Shown here one piece after another: positions 1-9,920 of a DNA stretch of 64,000 bases. The stretch's first letter is position 1. Every line of letters begins with the position of its first letter. A program made the position numbers and the translations under genes. Source of the stretch: Saturnia japonica (Eukaryota > Arthropoda > Insecta > Lepidoptera > Saturniidae); the NCBI GenBank assembly GCA_033032175.1, contig CM065318.1, positions 8,928,001 through 8,992,000 of the forward strand, in the 5' to 3' direction. The notes under the pieces were generated by a model. That model was given only the letters and a program-made list of their open reading frames with translations. It was not told the DNA's origin and did not search any database.

Positions 1-133
1 AATATTATGCGGGTTCGGGCAATCAAGATATTTGACCTGTAATACATTTGTAGTAACAGGTTAACAGGTTTTATCCTTATCGGATGTAACACGGACGATG
101 TTCTTTGGAAAATGTATACTTTTTAAAAAAGCA

Positions 134-172
134 ACTAGCTGTGTCCGTGGCTTCACTCACGTGGACGACAGA
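134..172 (+). repeat. RTE-type LINE/SINE tail fragment
   Basis: This carries the motif CTAGCTGTGTCCGTGGCTTC followed by a CACGTGGACGACA stretch. The same motif opens much longer copies near 27785, 31238, 42714 and 52387, so this is a truncated copy of that family. The following 200 bp is AT-rich with no supportable gene. Confidence 0.6.
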
Positions 173-391
173 TGAACACGGATTTTTTTATAAAAAACGT
201 AGTTTCCTATAACTCGAATAACTCTTTATTGAATAATGATAGTGTTTTTTTTTATAAGGACCAAGTATCTATGGTGTATAACAAAAAAAACATTAATCAA
301 AATCTATTCACTAGTTTTCACGTAATAGGTACGCGCACAACGGCAAACCTTAATCATTTGATTTATATAGAAGACTAGCTGATCCTTGGAA

Positions 392-613
392 CTTAATGGA
401 AGCTGTCAAAAGGAATAAATTTTCCACGTTTTTACAACATTTTTTATTGATGCTCCGCTCCTATTGGTCATAACGTGATGTTATATAGCCTATAGCTTTC
501 CTCGATAAATGGGCTATCTAACACTAAAATAATTTTTCCATTCGAACCAGTAGTTTCTGAGATTAGCGCGTTCAACCAAACAAACTCTTCAGCTTTATAA
601 TATTAGTATACAT
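392..613 (+). repeat. Interspersed repeat H, copy 1
   Basis: About 200 bp that recurs, diverged, at 40085-40225. Shared landmarks are a 'gatgctccgctc' segment, 'tttctgagattagcg' and the ending 'aaactcttcagctttataat'. The ending resembles the 3' end of lepidopteran LINE/SINE elements. No coding potential. Confidence 0.6.
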
Positions 614-621
614 GTAAACAA

Positions 622-627
622 TTTATT
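622..627 (-). promoter_or_regulatory. Poly(A) signal AATAAA (minus strand)
   Basis: TTTATT on the plus strand reads AATAAA on the minus strand, about 46 bp past the stop codon of the 673-2670 gene. The position suits its polyadenylation signal. Confidence 0.5.
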
Positions 628-672
628 GTATTTATACTTTAAAATGAAACGTAATCGTAATTTTAAATCCCT

Positions 673-2670
673 TTAATTTGTAGGATTTTGAAATTCATCT
701 GTATCTGCAGAGGTTTTCTCTATAACTTCTGTATAATATTTTTGATTGTATATTTTTATAAATTGTAAAGAACATGGGGCGATAATTTCGTAAAATAATG
801 GCGGCACATTATCGTATATCGATTTGTGACCACTAACTATAATTTTCAAAGTAAAATGTGCCAAATCATCTGCTCTCTTTACTGACGATAAGAAATCTAT
901 TGAGCAAAACATTACTTCGAAATGTACAGTTGATATGTTAGGAATTACTACCTCCATTGGTTTAATACTGAAAATTTTACGCATTTTGCTTGTCAGCTTA
1001 ATTTTAATCATGGCTGGGTATACCTTGTGCGTATTTGTGACTGTGAAAATATCTTTACAATATCCATGAGTGATAGGCGTTTGAGACATATCCAGTATTA
1101 TGGGATATATCTGTATAGGGTGTGGCAATACTTCTGCAAATATCTTCGTTGTTCTTTTAAGTATAAATTCTTTTGTTTCAGTATTATAAAAGTCAAAGTC
1201 GTAGTAACATTGATGCTTACCAATTCGTTCAGCTTTACTAAAGATTACATTTACTTTTCGTTTCGTCTGTGATTTCATATGCAAATAAGTTTTATCAAAC
1301 AAAAATGAGTCTAAAGAACGATCGACAATTTCTTCTAAAACCGAGGAAGTAATAATATCTATACTGTTTATTGTTTCTACTTCGTTACATAATTCATCGT
1401 TTGATGATGTCAATATTTTACTCTCATATTTGATTTCATTGTCTTCCATTCTATCTTCAATACTTTCTGTATTGGGAGCGATCGCTTCCAGAGATAATTC
1501 ACTTTCATCGTAATCTTCAGTGCAATCAACTATCCGTTTTATTATGTGCACGTCATAGTTATTTTTATCACCAATTAAAACATTTACTGCTGTCTTTGGG
1601 TAGCCATATTTCATTTGCCAAATATAAACAGGTGGGATGAATACTAATTCAGAAACTGATACCAACTGAGAATTATTAAATTTACTTACAATTGGTATGC
1701 AAAGCGCTTCAATGGAGGTCTCGGATAATACATTACGACCTACTTTAAAATATATACTTGAAATAAAGTCATCTGTATTTTGTGAAAGTGTAAATACAAA
1801 CTTAAAAAACATTGCCACTCCTGGATACAATCGTACAGGAGTTGCAGGCAAGATTTGAATTTTTTTAAATGCACTTTTTTCTGTTACACATTTTAACCTC
1901 ACATGTACTTGTTCACAAATACAATTTTTCAGTGAAAATTTTATACATTGTTCATTTAAAGAATTACCTTCAATAATAAATTGTTTAGGAAAACATTTAA
2001 CCGATACTGTTTGCTTTAGTAGTAACCATTCTGGTTCCTTTATCTCTGGTTTTATTTTATTGTTATAAGAAATTACTGATGCTCCATTAAGGGAGCTGTC
2101 TTTAGAATCTAAAGGCGATACATATTTATGTATATTAGTGCGTAAAAATTTCGGCAAACATATTTGTGGCAGTGACTCACTTATTTGGGCATTAGTTTCT
2201 GCATCAATCTTAATTTTTTCTTCGAGCACTATATCTTCCGAAGGAACTATTTCTGTGTTGGGATGTGCATTTTCACTTGCTTCATTTAATTCTTCTCCAT
2301 ATATATCAGTTTTTGAAATACATAATGGATCTAATTCTACAGAAGCATTTAATTTCCTATGGACTTTTTTTATTTTATTCCATTTTCTTGACGTTCTTAC
2401 AAGATTGTCTGTTAATATAAATGGCGATGGTCTGCACCATTCTACATAAATTTTATTAATTATTAGAAACTTACGAAATTTTGCATCCTGAATTTTTCGT
2501 CTGTAGTCCGTAGATGTTTTATGCAAGCTGCGTATTAAGTCTTTCCAATCTGGTAAAGATCGAAAGTCAATATCGAAATTTCTTTCTATAGATTTGATGT
2601 AATCTTCTATATTTATATCGTGAGCACCATTATTTCTAAAACGTATATGACTACAACCTGGTGTATTCAT
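673..2670 (-). CDS. Hypothetical 665-aa protein with ASH/MSP-like segments
   Basis: A single uninterrupted reading frame of 665 codons, remarkable in a window where every other gene is split by introns. It starts MNTPGCSHIR and ends with TAA. I do not recognise an exact orthologue. Residues about 222-320 and 540-640 have the beta-rich pattern of ASH/MSP-like domains found in ciliary proteins such as HYDIN and CFAPs: an 'ATPVRLYPG' strand-turn followed by 'FFKFVF', and later 'IKPMEVVIP' followed by 'VHFEVMF'. Residues 120-170 and about 390-450 are acidic and probably disordered. There is no signal peptide or membrane helix. It is divergently transcribed from the DM4/12 gene, with starts 224 bp apart. 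A cilium/sperm-tail role is an inference from the fold pattern only. Coding status is secure because of the length. Confidence 0.8.
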   Translation of the reverse strand: MNTPGCSHIRFRNNGAHDINIEDYIKSIERNFDIDFRSLPDWKDLIRSLHKTSTDYRRKIQDAKFRKFLIINKIYVEWCRPSPFILTDNLVRTSRKWNKIKKVHRKLNASVELDPLCISKTDIYGEELNEASENAHPNTEIVPSEDIVLEEKIKIDAETNAQISESLPQICLPKFLRTNIHKYVSPLDSKDSSLNGASVISYNNKIKPEIKEPEWLLLKQTVSVKCFPKQFIIEGNSLNEQCIKFSLKNCICEQVHVRLKCVTEKSAFKKIQILPATPVRLYPGVAMFFKFVFTLSQNTDDFISSIYFKVGRNVLSETSIEALCIPIVSKFNNSQLVSVSELVFIPPVYIWQMKYGYPKTAVNVLIGDKNNYDVHIIKRIVDCTEDYDESELSLEAIAPNTESIEDRMEDNEIKYESKILTSSNDELCNEVETINSIDIITSSVLEEIVDRSLDSFLFDKTYLHMKSQTKRKVNVIFSKAERIGKHQCYYDFDFYNTETKEFILKRTTKIFAEVLPHPIQIYPIILDMSQTPITHGYCKDIFTVTNTHKVYPAMIKIKLTSKMRKIFSIKPMEVVIPNISTVHFEVMFCSIDFLSSVKRADDLAHFTLKIIVSGHKSIYDNVPPLFYEIIAPCSLQFIKIYNQKYYTEVIEKTSADTDEFQNPTN

Positions 2671-2894
2671 TATCTAACAGTCTTGAATAAATTTATTGCA
2701 AAATAAAAAGGGTAAATATTATAGAAACGTAAATGTCATTAGTGAATGACAAGTTTATCACTAGCGTAAACTCTATATTTCAAACATATTTATTGTTTTT
2801 ATTTCTAAGTAAAATTCTTGAGATTTCAATGCCACTAAAGTAATGGAAGAAAGTAGCACAAATAATACATTTTATCAAGTTTTGCAGGTTAACG
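2671..2894. promoter_or_regulatory. Divergent intergenic region between two start codons
   Basis: This 224-bp AT-rich spacer separates the start of the 665-aa gene (minus) from the start of the DM4/12 gene (plus). It must hold both 5' UTRs and probably both core promoters. No clear TATA box was picked out. Confidence 0.45.
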
Positions 2895-5800
2895 ATGGAC
2901 GCATCAATACCTCGCGTAATACTAAGTATAGTATTAACAATTTTATTGCCGTTGGCATCACCTAGTGATCAATTAGCAAAGGCAAATGTACCCCACTCAC
3001 GACAAAAAAGGATACTTTGGATAACAAACGATGGACGTTTAGCTTTGCCTCCTGGAACGACAATGGCGATAACTCCTTCCTTATCAATGCCTTTTGTAAG
3101 GCATCCTCCAAAAGGATTCCTTTCAAATATGACGATAAGTTTCCCGTTCACAAGTAAGTATTGTTAAATTTATATTTGATAATTAATAAAGTTATGTTTT
3201 TATATAAATCATACGTTACGTCATACTTTGATTGAATTCGATGTGTTTTGCGAGTAAGATTACTCTTTAACTTTAGGTATTTTAAGATAGAATAATTTTA
3301 TTTTATTTCGTAGTGCCTTAAATACTTTATTCACATACTAGCTGTGCCCGCGGAATGTATTGCGTGTATGAAAAACAGAATCTAAATAAAAACCTCCCTT
3401 CACTTCAATGTCACCTTACGGTATTTGAGCGATATAAGCTTTGAGAATACCCAACTAAAATAACTTTAAATGTTAACCGTCCTTTACGAAAAGCTAATTT
3501 TATTTAATAACCTTATTTTTATAAACCATAGTAATGTTCATAAGTGTGAAAATGCATCCTAAACGTACCTTCAGACTATAAATTACAAGCATACCAAATT
3601 TCATTAAATTTGATCCAATAATTTTTGTGTGATTGGCGTTCAAACATACCCCGACAGATAAAATTTTCCAAAACTATCGAAATGTGTTCTGTCCATCATT
3701 CTAACCCCAATCCGTATTATTTTTCTCAAATATCTTCACTGTACATACAGGTTTCGACTCTTAATCTTTTATTATAAGTAGGTATAGATTTTCGTAGATT
3801 TTAACGGGTTACGTTTTAATATCATAATTAGTAAACGCTATTTCAAATTTAATGTGATGTAATTTAAATGATGAGGCATCAAAAGCAAGCGTGCTCTAGT
3901 GCTTATATAATATTCCTATTTCTAAATACTACAGTGAGCCTGAAAAACATCGTATTTTTTTAGAGCTCGCCTTACTTATTGCTATCCTCAGTTTAAATAT
4001 CTTTGGCGTACATAAACAATGCTCAACATTCTGTTCCAATTAATTATTAAAATTAACGTTTAATATAAATATATATTATTTTTCAGTTGACTTCGACAAA
4101 CTCGGTTTAACTGACAATGAAAACCCATATGGAGATTTTCCTCCTATACTAGGCCGTTCCATGGGCAACGCAGCATTATCTATGATGACTGATTACATTG
4201 GCCAATATTTGGATAGAAGACGAGGAAAGAGGTCTATTCATGAAAGTGTCATGCCTGAAGTAGAAATGGCAGTGCTCGATCGATTGCACGGTGGAGAAAG
4301 GTAAGCAAAAATACCTTCTTGAAACTAATGTCTTTACGTCATTTTAGTCGACAATAGAGCTGACCTTTGCATGAATTTTAACCCTTTTAATGCCATAGAC
4401 CCACGTATAGGGCACGTTTTTTTAGTAAATCCACTGTGAACACAGGAATACATCCAAGGATACTTGGATAACTATCACCTTAATACACATCATATAATAT
4501 AAACTAGTTTTATATTAGGAGCATATACCATATACCAAAAACCCATTTCGTAGGTTTGCTATTAAATGTATGGCGTCATTGTATTAGGTCGGGGAAAAAG
4601 TGTTTTCGCATAACGTAGTTTAAACTTGTTATAAAATTTCTTTGGCTGTACTATTTGTATCTGGCTCGTTTTGGTAACATTAAAAATATTTTAAAAAATT
4701 AAAAAAAAATTGTTTCCCGCTATTTTTTATTTGTTTTTCTTTCTGTAAAAATAAGTGAATTTAATAAACAAATTCGATAAATTTTAAAATATGATTCCAA
4801 AAAGGCAAAAATGCAACTCAAGCAGCGAAAAATATTTGTGATGTTTATGGACCTAATGCAGTGTCAGTAAGAATAGCACAAAGTTGGTTCAAACGTTTTC
4901 AGTAATTTTGATGTTAAAGATGCACCTCGCTCTGGTCCCCCTGTTACGAATAAAATGGACGCTATTTTAGTAAAAGTGGAGCAAGATCGACATATCAGTA
5001 GTTAAGATGTAGCTGAAGAACTGGAAATTGACCACAAAACAGTTTTAACCCATTTGAAGAAAGCTGGCTATACCAAAAAGCTCGATATTTGGGTGCCACA
5101 CAAGCTCACTGAAAGAAACCAAATGAACCGTGTACTCATTTGCGATTCATTATTGAGACGTAATGAAACCGAGCCGTTTTTGAAGAGATTCATAACTGGC
5201 AATGAAAAGTGGATCACGTATGACAAAAACGTGCAAAAAAGGTCGGCCAGGCTTCACAGACTGTGGCTAAACTTGTGCTAACTCGAAATAAGGTGATGCT
5301 GTGTGTATGGTGGGACTGGAAAGCCATTGTTCATTATAAGCTTTCGAAAACCATCGATTCGGATCTCTACTACCAACAACTGATGAGATTAAAGGAGCAG
5401 TTGAGAGAAAGCGGCCGGAATTGATCAACAGGAAGGGTGTGGTCTTTCATCACGATAACGCTAGACCACACACATTTTATCCACTCAGCAAAAATTAAGA
5501 CACTTTGGCTGGGAGGTGTTAGTGCATCCACTATATAGCCCTGACTTTCCACCTTCAGATTTTCACCTGTTTCGGTCTCTTCAGAATTGTTTAGGCTCTG
5601 TAAGGTTAACATCAAGAGAGGACTGCCAAAACTATTAGTCGGATTTTTTTGATCATAAGTCCCAAAGTTTCTACATAAACGGGATCATGTCTCAACGTAC
5701 AAAAAAGCTGAAAGTAATCGAACAAAAGGGCATATATATATTGTAAATAAATGTAAATAAACTTTGAAAAAAATGTCTTGAGTTTTCAAATTAAAAAACA

Positions 5801-7549
5801 TACTATAGATATAGAAAAACTTTTTCCCCGACCTATTATATAACCTCCGTGAAAACTCTACAGGAGTCGAATGTGTTACTCATATTTAGCTCTGAATAAC
5901 AAGAATATGAACATCTAAAAAGGTCTCATTTAAGTTAAAATATATGTACAGGTTACAGGAACCCATAGACATTAGACACTATTGTTAGACGCTGATCGGA
6001 TGCGTCATGAGGACAACTGTGTGATAGGTGACTATAGTCATTGACATTTACTTTCACCTTGAGATCAATAAACAACACAAGCAATTCCGTACACGAAAAA
6101 CATTTGGCAGTTGATTCAGGAAGTTAGCAGGCCATTTAGGCAGCAATATTTCACTTTTTAAAACTCGACAACCGGAATTCTGGACTGATTTTTCGCAGAC
6201 AACCCTTTACCACAGTGTTCATAATGAAATAATCTTTATTTTAACTTAACTTTAATTCATTAACCAGACCAGTGCAAGTTACTAGTATCTATTTACCTGT
6301 TTATACCTACCTACCCAAGAGTTGTGACGGGAAAAAAATTGTCATCCTAACGTTTGTATATTTTATAGGTTTCATACTTTCGATTGGTACGGAATTTATA
6401 TATTAAAAAATTGTTAATTAATAATATTCTGGACTGAAATTTTTTAGTCAACCCATTTGCAATATGACACAAAATACTTTTCATCCAGTAACCAGCTCGG
6501 TGAAAGTCGTTTTATACTGGGATCCCATTCTATAATAGAGTGATTGCATTTAACCCCTCAGCTCCTTTGGATGGCGAATACGCAAATTTCACGTACACTT
6601 CTGTTATGTAAAGAAGCCAAAGAGATTCCCTTGAAACTTTATTACATACTGTAAAAAAGTCTCTATTGAACAAAATTTTACCAAATCGTAATATTTGTTC
6701 TATGTTTATTTCCAGAGCTATAATGTACGGCATAGCAGAAGACATGTTAGCCAACTTTGGTTTGTCAGGCAAAGAATGCCTCCTGCGAGCGATTTGTGAG
6801 ATACAAGCGCATCCTCTCACAAATTTCGGATTTCTTGGCGAAGTTATGAAATTATTTTTTACGTAAGACATATCAATTACCTATACTTAGTATAATAGCA
6901 AATATTATATTACATGGTAACTCATTAATGTTTACAATATTTGTTCCCATTTTAGACGACATTTTTTAGTATTTTACGTACCTATGGGAAACTAATAATT
7001 CCGGCTTATAAATGCTTCACTGATGGGCAAAAACGAAGATAGAAGCTTAACTAACTACCACGTCAGCGACAACTACGACGTATTAGCGGTTTCAAAAGTC
7101 AAAAACTCTATAATTTTGTATTTTTCCAGTAATTTTTTATACTACGAGTGCATTTCCCATGGTGTTCCGTTTTTCTCACAATGTTTTCCTTTACAATCAG
7201 ACAACAATGCTTACTAATTAAATTCATATTAGTAGGTATATGTAAGCGACAAATTCGCTGGTACATGTCCTGATTCGAACCTGCAAACATAAAGTAAACA
7301 TTCTACTTATCTTAACCATTTAACTATAACTGGGAATATGCTCGGGTTATTTCTTATGTGATAAGATCACCCATTTTAACGATAATTTTCTAATCTTCTT
7401 TCATTAGACCAAGCAAATCGCCATACGCTAACAAACTTGACGAGTACGTGGAGGCCCAGAAAGCTGGAGAATCTGGCGGCGAATGTTGGCCGTATTATAG
7501 ACTTTGTCCTAAGAGTATTTTTCAAACATCGATGAATAAATATTCGTAA
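2895..7549 (+). CDS. Secreted DM4/12 domain protein
   Basis: Exons 2895-3153, 4087-4300, 6716-6862 and 7408-7549 join in phase at GT-AG introns to give about 253 aa. Residues 1-23 (MDASIPRVILSIVLTILLPL...) form a signal peptide. An RQKR furin-like site follows near residue 37, then the segment RILWITNDGRLALPPGT typical of insect DM4/12 proteins, and a second basic site RRRGKR. The C-terminal DM4/12 domain shows four cysteines in KECLLRAICE, GGECWPYY and RLCPKSIF. The molecular function of DM4/12 proteins is not established; they are insect secreted proteins. The stop TAA lies inside a sequence that also looks like a splice donor (TCGTAAGTATT), but an AATAAA follows within 85 bp, so I end the gene here. 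Intron 2 carries a dead mariner. Confidence 0.88.
3337..3780 (+). repeat. Decayed RTE-type tail in intron 1 of the DM4/12 gene
   Basis: It begins CTAGCTGTGCCCGCGGAATG, matching the head of the 'tagctgtgcccgcg' family, and continues through AT-rich sequence with 'accaaatttcattaaatttg', the usual body of such elements. It lies wholly within an intron. The right boundary is uncertain. Confidence 0.5.
4584..5836 (+). mobile_element. Mariner transposon, 1.25 kb, with terminal inverted repeats
   Basis: The left end TTAGGTCGGGGAAAAAG and the right end CTTTTTCCCCGACCTAT are inverted repeats, each flanked by TA (4582-4583 and 5837-5838), the mariner target duplication. The 1253-bp length fits a full-length element. 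The transposase inside is broken (see the next entry). It sits in intron 2 of the DM4/12 gene in the sense direction. Confidence 0.93.
4791..5746 (+). pseudogene. Inactivated mariner transposase
   Basis: The remnant reads like cecropia/mellifera-type mariner transposase: an N-terminal helix-turn-helix region, then WVPHKLTERNQMNRVLICDS, then FLKRFITGNEKWITYDKN, a WDWKA block and HHDNARPH, ending VIEQKGIYIL and a stop. The reading frame is broken by stops (for example near 5005) and frameshifts (between about 5230 and 5450). The first catalytic Asp of the D,D34D triad, normally in GDEKW, is Asn here; the Asp in WDWK and in HHDN remain. It cannot encode an active transposase. Confidence 0.92.
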
Positions 7550-7629
7550 GTATTGATGTTTAATAAGCCATATATTTAATTTAACATTAATATAAACACA
7601 AAAACAAATTCATATAAACACTATTTTCA

Positions 7630-7635
7630 AATAAA
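7630..7635 (+). promoter_or_regulatory. Poly(A) signal AATAAA of the DM4/12 gene
   Basis: AATAAA lies 81 bp after the proposed stop codon at 7547-7549 and supports ending the gene there. From here to 8850 the sequence is AT-rich spacer; only a weak 'tagtacccgtccgtgacttc' tail-like scrap near 7737 stands out. Confidence 0.5.
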
Positions 7636-8858
7636 AAGTGATTTATTACCAAACTCAGTGCAGGTTATTTGTTATAATCAGATAAAATGTCTTAGAAAAT
7701 AATATATTTCATTCTTGTTTACTACACATAAATCACTAGTACCCGTCCGTGACTTCTTACGCGGTAATTATAATATAAATTTTATTAGTAATAAAATACA
7801 GCCTTATCATTCTGGGATAATTTAGCATCTTATCAAATTGTGTCGTTAAAAAATAAGATTAAAAAGATTTCTCATTAAGAATGCCATCTGTTGATGCTAA
7901 TGAAAATATATTCGAGGCGTCATCTATTAACAATCTGATGACAGCAGTTATAAATATTTACATTCTATAGCGTTCGAAATATTTGCACGAGTCCGGTAGT
8001 ATTATAAAGGAAATTGGCTAGACAATTATTAACATTTTTCGAAAATTTTACAGAGAAAACGCTGAAAATACTCATAGACGTCAAGAGCACGAAAACGAAG
8101 AAGATAATACAATTGAAAACATTCAAGCAATGTAGCTATAATGACGATATCAATGTTTTAACAAGGTTCACGAGAACCCATGATACAATTCCAAATGTAG
8201 TGGTAGGGTATTTGACCAAAGTTCATTAAAATAGTCTTTTAAAGCTAAAATTTATTTACTTATTTATATTTCTCTTCCTTATAAACATTAAAAAACTTAA
8301 CACATAACAATTAAAAATAACATTTCTCTTTTTGTAATTTGATAATTAGTATTTATTCAGGAAAGTTTTCTAATATTTTAATTTAGATAATTTTTTGTTT
8401 CACACGTATTTTTAATGTTCATAACTAAGAGGATTATATATATTTCAGTGCCATTCTTGGATGATTAAACTTTTACTTTTAATTATGTTTAAAAACTCGA
8501 TACTTTTTGTTTGTCGTTTTCTACTAGTAGGTATTTATTTACCTACATTTAGTTAATATTCTCTATATTACTATTTTGCATCTATTAATTATTGTTATTG
8601 TTGCATTTTTAAATAAGATACAAGACGGAGACGTATTAGATATAATCAGTTTGATAAGGAGTAAACATTTTTTAATCATAATATTATTATTATTTATACC
8701 TATTCAAACAACTATAATTTAAACAAATTAAGACTACAAAAGAACTAATTTAAAACTGCACTAATTGACTAATAACTAACGTTGTTATTACTCCATTAAA
8801 ACGTATACTGTTTGCAACTTCGTACATCTGTTTTATATTTAATTTCACGAATCAATAG

Positions 8859-8913
8859 TATAAAAGAGCGACAAAAAGTCGTCTCTCGCAGCCACACGGT
8901 GTACTTTAAGTAG
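8859..8913 (+). promoter_or_regulatory. Candidate TATA promoter and non-coding first exon of PAL
   Basis: TATAAAAG at 8859-8866 is followed about 30 bp later by a plausible start region (CTCGCAGCC), and then by TAG|GTAAGA, a good donor, at 8914. A matching acceptor, TTTCTACAG, ends at 9908, twelve bases before the PAL start codon at 9921. I infer a leader exon spliced across about 1 kb. No transcript evidence is available. Confidence 0.4.
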
Positions 8914-9289
8914 GTAAGAACCTAGTCCGTTAGGGGGCGTGAAATGATAAGGTATCGTTTTCCTAAACGAATCTATTTAGATAGGTACTAAAACCCTGCT
9001 ATGATTAAGGTAAGACATGACAACTTTTTCTGTGAATTTTGTGTCTCCTTTAAATATTCGTGTGTGAAACTTGTATTGACGTTGCAGGCGCAATATGCTA
9101 CGTTGATGTTTATGGTAATGTTGAGTGAAATGTTGGTAACCGCTTCGATAACGAAACGAAGCTATTCGGACCAGTCTGTTAAGGGATACGTCACAGAGGT
9201 ATTGTAATACGCCTGATTCCAAAGCGTTTATATTCTCAAGACAGTTTAATATTTAAAATGATTCATTATTTGATGAAAGAAAGAATAAT

Positions 9290-9495
9290 GTCAATGATAA
9301 CAATTTTAGAGGACGTGCTGGTGGAATGAAGTGTGCAAAGAGGAATTTCAGACGTTGTTCCGGTGTAAGTGCCCTTCGTGGTCGTATTGCCGGAGCCCTG
9401 GGAGGTATTACAATGCCGTGTGTTCCATGACGGAAACCGGTTACATTTGGGACCAACCAAAATCTGAATGGCGTGGGCAGTAGCTAGCTTAGTTG
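9290..9495. other. GC-rich island of unknown nature
   Basis: About 200 bp with clearly higher GC than its surroundings and open frames on both strands (for example minus strand 9253-9456). Neither translation resembles a family I know, and splice sites do not join it to the PAL gene. It could be a repeat fragment or a lost exon. Confidence 0.3.
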
Positions 9496-9920
9496 TATTT
9501 TTGCTAAACACAAATACCAAAAAACTATATCATAAATCCGTTAACTACATAATCCGCGGATAGTAGATATTCCATAAATTCTAACCACGATACTTATTTG
9601 AGACTGACACTTTAAAACGCAATAAAATTTCGCCTTCTATATTCATAATTATCTTAAGATGTACCTAATTTATTTAGAATTTTACAACAAACATCGGTAA
9701 GTACCTAACTTTTATTCCGCAATGTATTTATTTGTTTGTACTAATTAAGTTGATATATTAGAAATAAATCTATCTTTACTCGATTCTAGTTATATGTATT
9801 TCATTCATGTTTCTTCCTAAATGTTGACCTTGAGAATAAGCATAGAAGAGATTGCTGAATCGCGCATGCGTATAACTGAAATTAGAGAAATCAATAACGT
9901 TTCTACAGTACTTACACCAA

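Noticed and set aside
8014..8229. 71-codon plus-strand frame after the DM4/12 gene
   Set aside because: Low-complexity Lys/Thr-rich translation, no homology seen, and it lies past the likely poly(A) site.
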